From a virus: a stretch of 46,519 nucleotides of DNA. A program made the translations under genes and the position numbers. This document shows, piece by piece, positions 22,184-31,015 of the stretch. The number at the start of each line of letters is the position of its first letter. Positions within the stretch are counted from its first letter, which is position 1. The DNA lies in the IMG/VR virus record IMGVR_UViG_3300033997_000569, positions 1 through 46,519 of that record, one strand, 5' to 3'. The notes beneath the pieces were generated by a model. The model did no database searches. It was not told the DNA's origin and was given only the letters and a program-made list of their open reading frames with translations.

Positions 22184-22432
22184 ATGAGCGTTTATGACGG
22201 AATGAGCAGGGAGGATATGCAGGCGCGGCTGACCGCCCTGAAGGCCGCCTATTTTGAACTCCTGATGGGTAAGCAGGTGGCCGCGGCCAGCTACGCGCAA
22301 TCCGATGGCTCGAAGTCGGTCACGTACAGGGCCACCGACTTGAGCCGTCTCCAGGGTGAAATCGCCCTCCTGCAGCAATTGCTCGGCATCGTCCCTCGGG
22401 GGCGCCGGCAGATTAACTTCGTGATGCGCTGA
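22184..22432 (+). CDS. Head-tail joining protein (gpW type)
   Basis: An 82-residue helical protein of the gpW family (LTALKAAYFELLMGKQVAAA, then DLSRLQGEIALLQQLLGI). gpW closes the head vertex after packaging and prepares it for connector or tail binding. Its size and its place between terminase and portal match lambda exactly. It ends at the portal start (overlap of one base). Confidence 0.92.
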   Translation: MSVYDGMSREDMQARLTALKAAYFELLMGKQVAAASYAQSDGSKSVTYRATDLSRLQGEIALLQQLLGIVPRGRRQINFVMR

Positions 22433-24063
22433 TGGAAAACTCAATTTCTATCCTGGACAGGCACGGTAAGCCGTTGCCCGCGGTTCGCCGCCGTGGGTCC
22501 ATGCTGGCGCCTGGCGGCAACGCGCCTTATGACGCAGCTGACCAGCACGGCGGCCACGTTCGCGATTGGCAACCTTATCTCGCCTCGCCGGACGGTGAGG
22601 TCAACATGTACCGCGACCGCCTGGCGGCGCGGGCACGAGACCTGATCCGCAATGATGGCTGGGCAACGGCTGCGGTGATGCGGACCGTCGACAACGTCAT
22701 CGGGCCGGATTTCCGTCCTATTTCCAAGCCTGACTATCGCTGGCTGCGCACGGTGACGGGCATCAAGGCGTTCGATCACCGCTGGGCCGACGAGTTCGGC
22801 CAGGCGGTGGAAGCGAACTGGCGTTCGTGGGCCAATGATCCGTTTTTCTACTGCGATTCAGAGCGCATGCTCTCGTTCCCGCAAATGATGCAACTCGGCT
22901 TCCGGCACCACCTCATTGACGGTGATGCGCTTTCGATGCTGCATTGGTTGCCTGATCGCATCGCGGTCGGGCGCGCGCGGTATGCGACAGCGGTGCAGAT
23001 TATGGATCCGGACCGCCTCTCCAATCCGCAGCAGAACTTCGATCAACAGGCTTTGCGCGGAGGCGTGGAAGTCGATAGCTATGGCGTGCCAACCTGGTAT
23101 CACATCAGGCGCGCTCATCAGGGGGATTGGTTCAGCGCGGGTGATAGCGTGCGCTGGGATCGCATTGCGCGCGAGACGAACTGGGGTCGACCGATTGTGG
23201 TGCATAGCTTCGATCATGATCGGGCGTCGCAGCACCGAGGGGTCGGCTTTCTCACGCCGGTGATCCAGCGGTTCAAGATGCTGATCAAGTACGACAGCAC
23301 CGAGCTGGATGCGGCCATCATCAACGCATTTTTCGCCGCGTACATTCAAAGCCCGTTCGATACTGACCTCGTCGAGGAAGCCCTGGCGGGGTCGGACAAG
23401 GTCAGCGCGTATCAGCGCGAGCGCTCGGAATTCCACCAGGAGCGTCGCACTCGGCTGGGCGATGCCGGGGTTACGCACCTCTACCCGGGCGAGACGATCG
23501 GCACGGTTGCATCGAGCCGGCCGAGCGGCAACTTTGCTTCGTTTGAAAGCGCCATGTTGCGGCATTTCTCCGCAGGGACGGGGCTGGCCGCGCAGCAGAT
23601 CAGCCAGAACTGGGCGGAAGTCAACTACAGCGCGTATCGGTCCGCGATGCTGGAAGCGTGGAAGACCTTCGCCCGTCGGCGGATTGGCTTCGCGTCCGGC
23701 CAAGCCCACCCGATTTATTGCGCATGGCTGGAGGAATCCATGGACGTGGATGACTACCCCATGCCGAGAAATGCCCCGGAATTCATTGAAGCGCGTGCAG
23801 CGTATGCGCGGGCCAAGTGGATGGGGCCTGGACGAGGGTTGGTCGACATCGTCAAAGAGCGTCAGGGCGCGTTGTTGGGCATCGACGGCGGCATGTCCTC
23901 GCTTGAAGACGAATGCGCGGAGATATCCGGCACCGACTGGCGCGACGTGGCCGACCGCCGAGCTATCGAAATCGAACGCTACGAGCGACTGGGCTTGCCT
24001 GTCCCCGCGGTGCTTCAGGGGTTGGATTCGAAAGACGCCGCCCAACTACCGGAGGAAAAATAA
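22432..24063 (+). CDS. Portal protein (lambda gpB type)
   Basis: A 543-residue portal of the lambda B family, the dodecameric ring through which DNA enters and leaves. Recognisable parts are RARDLIRNDGWATAAVMRTV near the N-terminus, GDALSMLHWLPD, VGFLTPVIQRFKML, and the conserved AGTGLAAQQISQNWAEVNYS with SAYRSAMLEAWKTF. Length is normal. It ends one base before the protease start, so the two are likely coupled. Confidence 0.95.
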   Translation: MENSISILDRHGKPLPAVRRRGSMLAPGGNAPYDAADQHGGHVRDWQPYLASPDGEVNMYRDRLAARARDLIRNDGWATAAVMRTVDNVIGPDFRPISKPDYRWLRTVTGIKAFDHRWADEFGQAVEANWRSWANDPFFYCDSERMLSFPQMMQLGFRHHLIDGDALSMLHWLPDRIAVGRARYATAVQIMDPDRLSNPQQNFDQQALRGGVEVDSYGVPTWYHIRRAHQGDWFSAGDSVRWDRIARETNWGRPIVVHSFDHDRASQHRGVGFLTPVIQRFKMLIKYDSTELDAAIINAFFAAYIQSPFDTDLVEEALAGSDKVSAYQRERSEFHQERRTRLGDAGVTHLYPGETIGTVASSRPSGNFASFESAMLRHFSAGTGLAAQQISQNWAEVNYSAYRSAMLEAWKTFARRRIGFASGQAHPIYCAWLEESMDVDDYPMPRNAPEFIEARAAYARAKWMGPGRGLVDIVKERQGALLGIDGGMSSLEDECAEISGTDWRDVADRRAIEIERYERLGLPVPAVLQGLDSKDAAQLPEEK

Positions 24064-24951
24064 ATGCGTTTTGCGCACTTGGGCCAGCGGCTGTTCAACA
24101 CGCCGCTGGCGATTCGTCAGGACAAGGCCGAGGTCATTATGGCCGCGCTTGCCGAGCGTCTGGGCGTCAGCCAGATCATGCGCTTGGACGGCGCGAACTT
24201 GCGTCCGATGGCCTGGGACGACTATGACGATGACCTGGTCAAACCCGGGGAGACGATCCGGGACGCCGGCTATGACATGGTGGGCGACACCTCAGTTGCC
24301 TGCATCAAGGTGCAGGGCACGCTGGTGCAGAAGCTCGGATCGCTTCGGCCCTATTCGGGCATGACGGGCTATGACGGTATCAGGCAGAGCATTCTCAGCG
24401 CCCATGCGGATCCCTCTGTCGAGGCGATCGTGCTGGATGTGGACTCTCCGGGCGGCGAGGTCGCGGGCTGCTTCGACCTGGTCGACACCATCTACGGTCT
24501 GAGGGGCGATAAGCCCATCTGGGCCATCCTGACCGAGTCTGCCTATTCGGCGGGGTACGCGATCGCGAGTGCCGCCGACCGCATCATCGTGCCTCGCACC
24601 GGCGGGGTCGGCTCGATAGGCGTCATTGTGATGCACGTCGATCTTTCCAAGGCGCTGACTGCGTCGGGGGTGGCGGTGACGTTCATCACCTATGGCAGCC
24701 ATAAGGCGGATTTTCGCCCCGAGCTGCCGCTATCCGAAGAGGCCCTGAGTAGCGTTCAGGCCGAGATCAACACAATGGGCGAGCTGTTCGTGGGAACCGT
24801 CGCCCGCAATCGAAATATCGCGCCGGAATCCGTGCGCGACACACAAGCCGCCTGCTTCATGGGGGCGGCCGGCGTCGGCCTCGGCTTGGCAGACGCAGTC
24901 ATGGCGCCCGACGCCGCATTTCTTGAACTGCTGGACCTGCTGGGCCGGTAA
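24064..24951 (+). CDS. Prohead protease, S49 (SppA/gpC) family
   Basis: A 295-residue protease that matures the prohead. The S49 core is clear: LDVDSPGGEVAGCFDLVDTI (about 124-143), the nucleophile Ser162 in AYSAGYAIASA, GGVGSIGVIVMHVD, and the likely general-base Lys214 (GSHKAD). Lambda C carries the scaffold in the same chain as an internal start product. Here the scaffold-like protein is a separate gene 21 bases downstream. Confidence 0.92.
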   Translation: MRFAHLGQRLFNTPLAIRQDKAEVIMAALAERLGVSQIMRLDGANLRPMAWDDYDDDLVKPGETIRDAGYDMVGDTSVACIKVQGTLVQKLGSLRPYSGMTGYDGIRQSILSAHADPSVEAIVLDVDSPGGEVAGCFDLVDTIYGLRGDKPIWAILTESAYSAGYAIASAADRIIVPRTGGVGSIGVIVMHVDLSKALTASGVAVTFITYGSHKADFRPELPLSEEALSSVQAEINTMGELFVGTVARNRNIAPESVRDTQAACFMGAAGVGLGLADAVMAPDAAFLELLDLLGR

Positions 24952-24972
24952 ACAACCTGTGAGACTACTGCA

Positions 24973-25527
24973 ATGAAGAAACCTTTCTCTTCTTCCCCCT
25001 TTGCCTCGCTGTTGAGCCTGGGTCGCGCCCGTAGCGCCCGCGCCGAACAGGACGACGACAAGGACGACGAGCGCAAGCAGCGCGAAGGCGAGTCCGACGA
25101 CGACTATGTGAAGCGCATGGAAGAACTCGACCGCGAAGACGATGAGCGCGACGACGTGCTGGAAAACGGGGAAGACCCGGACGCCGAATCCGAAGACGAC
25201 GGCGACGACAAGGAAAAAGACCAGTCGAAGAAAGCGGCAAGGGCTGCCGAGCGTGTGCGTTGCGCCCGCATCGTGGCCCACGGCCTGCGGCTGGGCGTCG
25301 CCCGCCAGGCGTGCGTTTTCGCCTTCGACACGGGCATGTCGTCCAAGGCCGCGATCGCGGCCTTGGACGCTGGCCGAGCGGACCAGGCGCCGCCCGCGCG
25401 TCGCACCCTGTCCGAGCGCATGCAAGGGACGACCATTCCCAACCCGGGTTCGGGTGGTGGCGACAGCCAAATGACCCTCGCCCAGAAGATCGTCGCTGCC
25501 GGCAAGAAGCGCCGCGGCGAGGCTTGA
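24973..25527 (+). CDS. Scaffold-like head assembly protein
   Basis: A 184-residue, extremely charged protein. It is acidic in the middle (DDDKDDERKQ through DDDGDDKEKDQ), then basic and helical (AARAAERVRCARIVAHGLRL), and ends in a Gly/Ser linker with a basic helix (LAQKIVAAGKKRRGEA). Charge pattern and position between protease and decoration protein match the Nu3-type scaffolds of lambda-like heads. The basic end is probably the capsid-binding tip and a protease target (inference). Confidence 0.8.
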   Translation: MKKPFSSSPFASLLSLGRARSARAEQDDDKDDERKQREGESDDDYVKRMEELDREDDERDDVLENGEDPDAESEDDGDDKEKDQSKKAARAAERVRCARIVAHGLRLGVARQACVFAFDTGMSSKAAIAALDAGRADQAPPARRTLSERMQGTTIPNPGSGGGDSQMTLAQKIVAAGKKRRGEA

Positions 25528-25560
25528 TCCCCGCAATTCAGATATTCAGGAGCAACACTC

Positions 25561-26241
25561 ATGACGCTTCCCGTCAACCCCGTGGGGAACAGTCCCCAAC
25601 AGCCCGGCATCCGGGCAGATGTCTTCGTCCCCGATCAGCTCATCGCGGGCGGGCTGCAGATCGTCTCGCAGACCATCATCCTCGCAGCCGGTAAGCTGCC
25701 GCGCGGGTCGGTGTTGGGCATGATCACGAGCAGCACCGCGGTCGCTACCGCCGCCGGCACCAATACGGGTAACGGCAGCATCGGGGCCGTCGTCGTCGGT
25801 GCCGGTGCGAAGCTGGGGAATTACCAGCTGACCGCCACCGCCGCGAACACGTTCAAGGTCGTCGACCCGGAAGGCACCACGCTCGCAAATGCGGCGGTGG
25901 GGACGGCTTACACGCAAGGCGGCCTGGGATTCACCATCACCGCAGGCGCCACGGCGTTCGTGGCCGGCGACACGTTCGTTATCGACGTCAATGACGCGGT
26001 CGGTCAGTTCGTCCTCTCGGTGAAGGGGGCGACGGACGGCAGTCAGGTCCCCTCGGCCATTCTGGCTGACTACTCGGATGCCACGGCCGGCCCGATAAAC
26101 GCCGGGGCCTATGTGCAGGTCGAGGTCAACGGCCGCGCGCTGCACTACGACCCGAGCTGGACGCTGCCCGCGCTGACTGCGGCCCTGCGGCAGTACGCCA
26201 TCCACGTCAAGTCGTCGGTTTCGGCCGCCGACCCGACCTAA
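25561..26241 (+). CDS. Head decoration protein (gpD family) with inserted domain
   Basis: A 226-residue capsid-stabilising protein of the gpD family. The family core is present at both ends (ADVFVPDQLIAGG at about 20-32, and the C-terminal PSAILADYSDATAG region). An extra beta-rich domain of about 80 residues (about 60-140: Gly/Ala/Thr repeats, GNGSIGAVVVGAGAKLGNYQ) has been inserted, doubling the length compared with lambda D. Such insertions occur in many decoration proteins and may stand out from the capsid. It is followed by an intrinsic terminator. Confidence 0.9.
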   Translation: MTLPVNPVGNSPQQPGIRADVFVPDQLIAGGLQIVSQTIILAAGKLPRGSVLGMITSSTAVATAAGTNTGNGSIGAVVVGAGAKLGNYQLTATAANTFKVVDPEGTTLANAAVGTAYTQGGLGFTITAGATAFVAGDTFVIDVNDAVGQFVLSVKGATDGSQVPSAILADYSDATAGPINAGAYVQVEVNGRALHYDPSWTLPALTAALRQYAIHVKSSVSAADPT

Positions 26242-26264
26242 ACCCCAGCGAACCGCATGGAAAA

Positions 26265-26287
26265 GCCCCGCCCAGCGGGGCGTTTTT
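26265..26287 (+). terminator. Intrinsic terminator after decoration gene
   Basis: GCCCCGC-CCA-GCGGGGC followed by GTTTTT. It sits 24 bases beyond the stop, in the 77-base gap before the major capsid gene. It may trim or attenuate the late transcript, so capsid expression may depend on antitermination or on an extra promoter. Confidence 0.9.
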
Positions 26288-26318
26288 CGTATACGCAAAG
26301 AATTTTTGGAGATGACGA

Positions 26319-27377
26319 ATGCCCTCTTTGTCCTATACCACGATCGACCTGATCGGGGTCGTTCCGAACCTGAAAACCGCGCAGTCCTTCCTGCTGGACC
26401 GCTTTTTCCCCAACATTGTGATCTCCGATACCGAGGAAGTCGCCATCGACGTTGACATCGGCAAGCGCCGCATGGCGCCGTTTGTGTCGCCCCTGGTCGA
26501 GGGCAAGCTGGTCGAGCAGCGTCGCTTCCAGACCAACAGCTTCAAGCCGGCCTACATCAAGGACAAGCGCGCGCCAGACTTGATCAAGCCGGTACGGCGC
26601 ATGATCGGTGAACGCATCGGCGGTGATCTGACGGGCGCGGAACGCGAAATGGCCAACCTGGAAGCGGAAATGACCGACCAGGTGGATATCGTGATCCGCC
26701 GCATGGAATGGATGGCCGCCAGCGCGCTGCGTTCGGGCCAGGTGACCATCGAAGGCGAAGGCTTCGAAACCGTTATCGTCGATTTCGGGCGTGATGCCTC
26801 CCTGACCGTCGCTCTGACCGCCGGCCGCAAGTGGACCGCCGCCAATATCGCTGCAGGTACGGCATCTCCCACTCGCGATATCGACGCGTGGACCACTCGT
26901 GTCCTCAAAAGCTCGGGCGCTACGGTTTCGGAACTGGTGTTCACCCCCAGTTCGTGGGCTGGCTTCAAACTCGACCCGGAGCTGAAAGGTGCCATCGTGA
27001 TGCCCGCCCTGGCGTCGTTCGGGAACGCGATCAACCCCGCCACCGAGATCAAGCAAGGCGCGGTGTACAAGGGCAAGTGGGGCCAGTTCGACCTGTGGAT
27101 GTACAACGACTGGTTCGTGGACGAGAACGACGTCGAGCGTCCGATGCTGTACGACGGCGATCTGATCATGTCCGGCCCCAACCTGCAGGGCACTCGTGCC
27201 TTCGGCATGATCAAGGATCCTGCTTTCAACTACCAGTCGCTGCCTTTCGCGCCGAAGACCTGGGTCCAGGAAGACCCGGCGCAGCGTTTCCTGATGATGC
27301 AGTCGGCTCCCATCGTCATCCCCAGCCGAGTGAATGCCTGCCTGTCGGCCAACGTCTGCGATCCGGTGGTGGCGTGA
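26319..27377 (+). CDS. Major capsid protein (lambda gpE type)
   Basis: A 352-residue major head protein with the HK97-like fold of the gpE family. Typical features are the start LSYTTIDLIGVVPNLKTAQS, the segment PFVSPLVEGKLVEQRRFQTN, RMEWMAASALRSGQVTIEGE, and the end KSWVQ-like tract KTWVQEDPAQRF. Length is close to lambda E (about 341). A ribosome site (GGAG) lies ahead of the ATG. The stop overlaps the next start. Confidence 0.94.
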   Translation: MPSLSYTTIDLIGVVPNLKTAQSFLLDRFFPNIVISDTEEVAIDVDIGKRRMAPFVSPLVEGKLVEQRRFQTNSFKPAYIKDKRAPDLIKPVRRMIGERIGGDLTGAEREMANLEAEMTDQVDIVIRRMEWMAASALRSGQVTIEGEGFETVIVDFGRDASLTVALTAGRKWTAANIAAGTASPTRDIDAWTTRVLKSSGATVSELVFTPSSWAGFKLDPELKGAIVMPALASFGNAINPATEIKQGAVYKGKWGQFDLWMYNDWFVDENDVERPMLYDGDLIMSGPNLQGTRAFGMIKDPAFNYQSLPFAPKTWVQEDPAQRFLMMQSAPIVIPSRVNACLSANVCDPVVA

Positions 27378-27634
27378 TGAGCGGCGCCAATACCCCGAAA
27401 GACAAGGCGCCGACCACGGCGAAGCTCGTTACCGCCGTCGTGGCGCACGGACGTGTCCTCCTGGAGGAAGACGGCGAGTCGCTGGTGGCCGGTGACGAAG
27501 TGACCCTGCCGGCGGACGAGGTCGGCAGGCTGCGGCAACTCGGCTTCCTGGTGGACCCCGACGCCAAGGTGATTCGTCGGGACAACGGCCCGCGGTTCGG
27601 GTCCGATGCCGGCCCGCAGATCCGCCGAGGCTGA
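27377..27634 (+). CDS. Small head-completion protein (85 aa)
   Basis: The protein starts MSGANTPKDKAPTTAKLVTA and has a beta-rich middle (GRVLLEEDGESLVAGDEVTL) with a helix EVGRLRQLGFL. It overlaps the capsid stop (TGATG). In this spot lambda has FI; many related phages have a short protein with the same LxxLGFL pattern (family impression). Its role is probably in head maturation or DNA packaging. Confidence 0.75.
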   Translation: MSGANTPKDKAPTTAKLVTAVVAHGRVLLEEDGESLVAGDEVTLPADEVGRLRQLGFLVDPDAKVIRRDNGPRFGSDAGPQIRRG

Positions 27635-27635
27635 A

Positions 27636-27956
27636 ATGGTTGATTTCGACCAGGTCAACCAGGCCGTTAACACTGCGTTTGGTGAAGAGCTGGTCTATCA
27701 ACCTGCAGGCGGTGGCAAAGCCAAGGATGTGCTCGGCGTCTTTACCGATGCCTATAAGACGGCATTCCAGGACGGCGAGGGCGGCGTCGGCTGGGTGACG
27801 ACCGCACCAAGTGTGGGCTTTCGCCTCGCCGATCTGCCGCGGCCTCCGGCGAAGGATGACTGCATCACCCGGAAGAAGACGGGCGAATCGTTCCTCGTCT
27901 TCGAACAGCAGCCGGACGGCATGGGCTGGGTGCACCTGAAACTGAAGAAGCTATGA
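27636..27956 (+). CDS. Head-tail connector protein
   Basis: A 106-residue protein, MVDFDQVNQAVNTAFGEELV and onward, with a helix then beta strands (VLGVFTDAYKTA, VGFRLADLP, ITRKKTGESFLVFE). The fold pattern and place after the capsid genes match the FII-type neck protein of lambda heads (family knowledge). The start at 27636 is chosen because it is two bases beyond the preceding stop. Coupled to the next gene by ATGA. Confidence 0.8.
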   Translation: MVDFDQVNQAVNTAFGEELVYQPAGGGKAKDVLGVFTDAYKTAFQDGEGGVGWVTTAPSVGFRLADLPRPPAKDDCITRKKTGESFLVFEQQPDGMGWVHLKLKKL

Positions 27957-28504
27957 CCACGACAAACCAACTACGTGCGTTGGCTGTGCAGGCGTTGACC
28001 GGCACCACCGACGCGGGTTCGCGGGCATATTCCCCGCGCGACCAGGCGACCTGGGATGGGGAGTATCCCGTCCTGTTCGTGCGAACGAACGATGAGGACG
28101 GTGTCTCATTCGGTCGAAGCGGTGCCCCGGCCTTCACAGTGACTTCGGCGCTCGTGGTCGAGGCCCGGGCAGTTCATCGTGGGGAACTGGACAACGCCGG
28201 TGCTGCAGCCCTGCAGGTCAAGCTGGAGACCCTGCGGGACCAGATCAAAGCGGCGGTCATCAACTACCCGCCGCTTATGCAGGAACTCAACCAGTTTTCC
28301 TACTTTCGCACGCGCATTACGCGAGGACCGGAAGACGCCGCAAAACACCTGGGAGGCGTCCTGGTGGAACTGGGCCTGGAGTTCGTGCAAGGGCCGGAGG
28401 ACTTCTTCCCCGTGCCCACAAACCCGCTTGAAGGGGTGGACACGCGTGTTCAGGTGCCGGACGGCACCGCTGTCCCCGGCTTGGATATTGACCTTCCGCA
28501 ATAG
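27953..28504 (+). CDS. Neck or tail-completion protein (183 aa)
   Basis: A 183-residue protein with a helical N-terminus, a beta-rich core (YPVLFVRTNDEDGVSFGR; FTVTSALVVEARAV) and a helix pair (ALQVKLETLRDQIKAAV). This resembles tail-terminator or head-closure proteins that form hexameric rings at the neck (family knowledge; not a firm match). It bridges the lambda-like head module and the Mu-like tail module that begins next. Confidence 0.7.
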   Translation: MTTTNQLRALAVQALTGTTDAGSRAYSPRDQATWDGEYPVLFVRTNDEDGVSFGRSGAPAFTVTSALVVEARAVHRGELDNAGAAALQVKLETLRDQIKAAVINYPPLMQELNQFSYFRTRITRGPEDAAKHLGGVLVELGLEFVQGPEDFFPVPTNPLEGVDTRVQVPDGTAVPGLDIDLPQ

Positions 28505-28513
28505 GAGCTTCGC

Positions 28514-28723
28514 ATGTACATCAAACCTCGCCCGGGATTGACGGTGTTCGACCCGGTACGCAAACAATTTATGCCCGAAGAGGGCATGCCCGTGAACGCA
28601 AACGACCTGTACTGGGCCGCGCGCTTGCGCGACGGCGACGTGGTCGAAGCGGACTCCCCTGGCGTCCAAAAGTCGGCCACCAACGAGGTGCCGCCGGCAC
28701 TGCCCAACAAGGGGGGAAAGTAA
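28514..28723 (+). CDS. DUF2635-like protein (69 aa)
   Basis: Starts MYIKPRPGLTVFDPVRKQFM and continues GMPVNANDLYWAARLRDGDV. This is the recognisable pattern of DUF2635, a short protein found just ahead of the sheath gene in Mu-like phages (Mu gp38 position). The role is unknown. It begins the contractile tail module and has a TAGGAG ribosome site. Confidence 0.88.
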   Translation: MYIKPRPGLTVFDPVRKQFMPEEGMPVNANDLYWAARLRDGDVVEADSPGVQKSATNEVPPALPNKGGK

Positions 28724-30253
28724 ATGATCCAGTTTCCCAACATCCCGCAGAATCTGCGGGTGCCGCTGTTCTACGCCGATATCGACCCGAGTCGCGCAAA
28801 CACCGGTCAGATCAACCAACGGGCGCTGATCATCGGTCAGATCACGGCCGCTGGCACCGCGGTTCCCGGCAAGCCGGCGATTTCCCAGGGCGCCAACGAA
28901 GCTAAGGTGCTGGGCGGCCAGGGTTCGATGCTGGCGCTCATGACGGCCGTCTATCGCGCGCGTGACAGCTTCGGTGAGGTCTGGTATCTCCCGGTGGCGG
29001 ACGATGCGTCCGCCACCGAAGCCAAGGGCGCAATCAGCTTCACTGCGGCGGCGACGGCCACCGGTGTGCTGTCCCTCTACATCGCCGCGTTCTCCGGTTC
29101 GCCGGTGGTGTCGCTGGTTTGCACGCCCAGCATGACGACCGCGCAATTGGCGACGGCTCTGGCGGCACAGATCAATGCCGCGGCCGACCTCCCGGTGACG
29201 GCTGCGGTGGATGCAGGGACCACGACGAAGGTGAACCTGACGGCCAAGAACAAGGGCCTAGCGGGCAATGACATCGACGTGCGCCTGAACTACTACGGCG
29301 CGTTGAGCGGTGAAGCGCTGCCGGCCGGGCTGGGTGTCACGATCACCCCGATGGCAGGCGGGCAAGTCAACCCGACGCTGACCACTGCGCTGGCGAATCT
29401 GGGGGACATGACCTTCGACTTCATCGCCATGCCGTACATCGACGCCGCGTCGCTGAATGCCGTCAAGGCATTCCTGTCCACGACTACTGGGCGCTGGAGC
29501 TGGTCCAAGGGCCTGTATGGGCACGCCTACGGCGGCTTCCGCGGCACACTGGGTGAATGCCATACCTTTGGCGCCACCCGCAACGACGAGCATGTATCCA
29601 TCATGGGGTTCAACAATTCGCCGACGCCCTCGTGGATCCTGGCCGCTGATTTGACGGCGGCAGCGGCGATATCGTGCCGCGCAGATCCGGCCCAGCCGAT
29701 GCAGACCGTGCAGCTGGCGAGTTTCCTGCCGCCGCCGCTGGAGTCGCGGTTCCAGCTGACCGACCGCAACACGCTGCTTTACACGGGCATCAGCACCTTC
29801 ACGGTGGCGGATGACGGCACGGTGGCGATCGAAAACCTCATCACGACCTACCAGCTGAACGCGTTCGGCCAGCCGGACAACAGCTATCTGGAAGTCGAGA
29901 CGATGAACACGTTGACGGCGGTCCTGCGGCGCCTGAAGCTGGTGGTGACTTCCAAGTACGCCCGCAAGAAGCTGGCGGCCAACGGCACGCGGCCGGCGCC
30001 CGGATCCAACATCGTGACGCCCAGTACCATCCGGGCCGACCTGACCGCGGACTACCAGTCCATGCAGGACGACAGCGGCTGGGTGCAGGGGGCCGACGTA
30101 TTCGCCAAGGGCCTGATCGTGGAGCAGAACCGCACCAACCCCAACCGGGTGGACGTGCTGTATCCGGCAATCCTGATCAACCAGTTGCGCATCTTCGCCC
30201 TGCTCATGCAGTTCAGCAACATCGTGCCGGCCAGCGAGGCCGCCGGCGCGTAA
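28724..30253 (+). CDS. Tail sheath protein
   Basis: A 509-residue contractile sheath subunit of the Mu L type. It opens IQFPNIPQNLRVPLFYADID and continues with QINQRALIIGQITAAGTAVP. The conserved C-terminal sheath core includes the strand-helix elements around TYQLNAFGQPDNSYLEVETM and VLYPAILINQLRIFALLMQF. The polymer surrounds the tail tube and contracts upon infection. A terminator and 62 bases separate it from the tube gene. Confidence 0.95.
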   Translation: MIQFPNIPQNLRVPLFYADIDPSRANTGQINQRALIIGQITAAGTAVPGKPAISQGANEAKVLGGQGSMLALMTAVYRARDSFGEVWYLPVADDASATEAKGAISFTAAATATGVLSLYIAAFSGSPVVSLVCTPSMTTAQLATALAAQINAAADLPVTAAVDAGTTTKVNLTAKNKGLAGNDIDVRLNYYGALSGEALPAGLGVTITPMAGGQVNPTLTTALANLGDMTFDFIAMPYIDAASLNAVKAFLSTTTGRWSWSKGLYGHAYGGFRGTLGECHTFGATRNDEHVSIMGFNNSPTPSWILAADLTAAAAISCRADPAQPMQTVQLASFLPPPLESRFQLTDRNTLLYTGISTFTVADDGTVAIENLITTYQLNAFGQPDNSYLEVETMNTLTAVLRRLKLVVTSKYARKKLAANGTRPAPGSNIVTPSTIRADLTADYQSMQDDSGWVQGADVFAKGLIVEQNRTNPNRVDVLYPAILINQLRIFALLMQFSNIVPASEAAGA

Positions 30254-30275
30254 ACCCAGCGTGGCTGTGGCATAG

Positions 30276-30297
30276 CGCCGCCTTCGGGCGGCGTTTT
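30276..30297 (+). terminator. Intrinsic terminator between sheath and tube genes
   Basis: CGCCGCC-TTCG-GGCGGCG followed by TTTT. The UUCG tetraloop makes a very stable hairpin. It could set the ratio of sheath to downstream gene expression. Confidence 0.88.
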
Positions 30298-30315
30298 CAT
30301 TTATAGGAGCCGATT

Positions 30316-30684
30316 ATGGCGAATCTGTTGGCAGGCACCGCGCAAATCACGGTGGACGGCAATTCCTACATGTTGGAAGGGGCGGCGAAGTACAACCCCT
30401 CCACCGTTACTCGCACCAGCCTGGTGGGCCAGGACGGCTATCACGGCGTCAAGGAAATGCCGGTCGCTGGCTCGATTTCCTTCACCGCCCGCGACGCGGG
30501 GAATCTGACCGTGTACGACTTCAATCGCATGCGCAATGCGACGGTGGTGCTGCAGCTCGCCAACGGCAAGACCGTGGTCGGCCGCAGCATGGCCTGCGTC
30601 GATGCGCAGGAGGTCGACACCACTGAAGCCACCTTCGACGTCAAGTTCGAAGGTCCCCTCGTTTCCGAACAGACCGTGAGCTGA
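30316..30684 (+). CDS. Tail tube protein
   Basis: A 122-residue protein of the Mu-type tube family: GTAQITVDGNSYMLEGAAKY at the start, then the strands EMPVAGSISFTARDAGNLTV and ATVVLQLANGKTVVGRSMAC. It polymerises as hexameric rings inside the sheath and forms the DNA channel. Length and order after sheath are normal. AGGAG precedes its ATG. Confidence 0.92.
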   Translation: MANLLAGTAQITVDGNSYMLEGAAKYNPSTVTRTSLVGQDGYHGVKEMPVAGSISFTARDAGNLTVYDFNRMRNATVVLQLANGKTVVGRSMACVDAQEVDTTEATFDVKFEGPLVSEQTVS

Positions 30685-30685
30685 C

Positions 30686-31015
30686 ATGCCGAAAAATGAG
30701 ATCCCCGACGAACTGACCATCACCCTGCGCAAGCCCGTCACGTTGGGCCAGGGCTCCGACGCCGAAACGTTCACCGAGCTGCCGCTCCGCGAACCGATCG
30801 TGGAAGAAGTCCTGGCCTTCAACAAGGAAAGCGGCAAGGACGCTGGCGATGCGCTGCGCAAGCTCATCGCCAAGGTGTCCGGCACGCCCATTGCGGTGAT
30901 CAACCGCATCGGGGCGCGCGACTTCACCACCGCCGCCAACTACCTGACGTCGTTCATGGCCGGCGACGATGACAAGGCCGACGCCGAGAACGAGGAATCC
31001 CGCGAGGGAAAGTAG
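30686..31015 (+). CDS. Tail assembly chaperone, short form
   Basis: A 109-residue protein of the Mu gp41 / phage tail assembly chaperone E type (ELTITLRKPVTLGQGSDAET, then a helical half). It binds the tape measure during tail assembly. The frame ends at a UAG immediately behind a GGGAAAG slippery heptamer (31006-31012), so this is the unshifted product of a frameshifting pair. Confidence 0.9.
   Translation: MPKNEIPDELTITLRKPVTLGQGSDAETFTELPLREPIVEEVLAFNKESGKDAGDALRKLIAKVSGTPIAVINRIGARDFTTAANYLTSFMAGDDDKADAENEESREGK

Noticed and set aside
22858-24045. A 395-codon frame on the strand opposite the portal gene.
   Set aside because: It is a shadow of the high-GC portal gene; the protein is His/Arg-rich without domain pattern and has no ribosome site. 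The same holds for 15492-16664 opposite dnaB, 28106-29146 opposite the sheath gene and 38761-39573 opposite the fibre gene.
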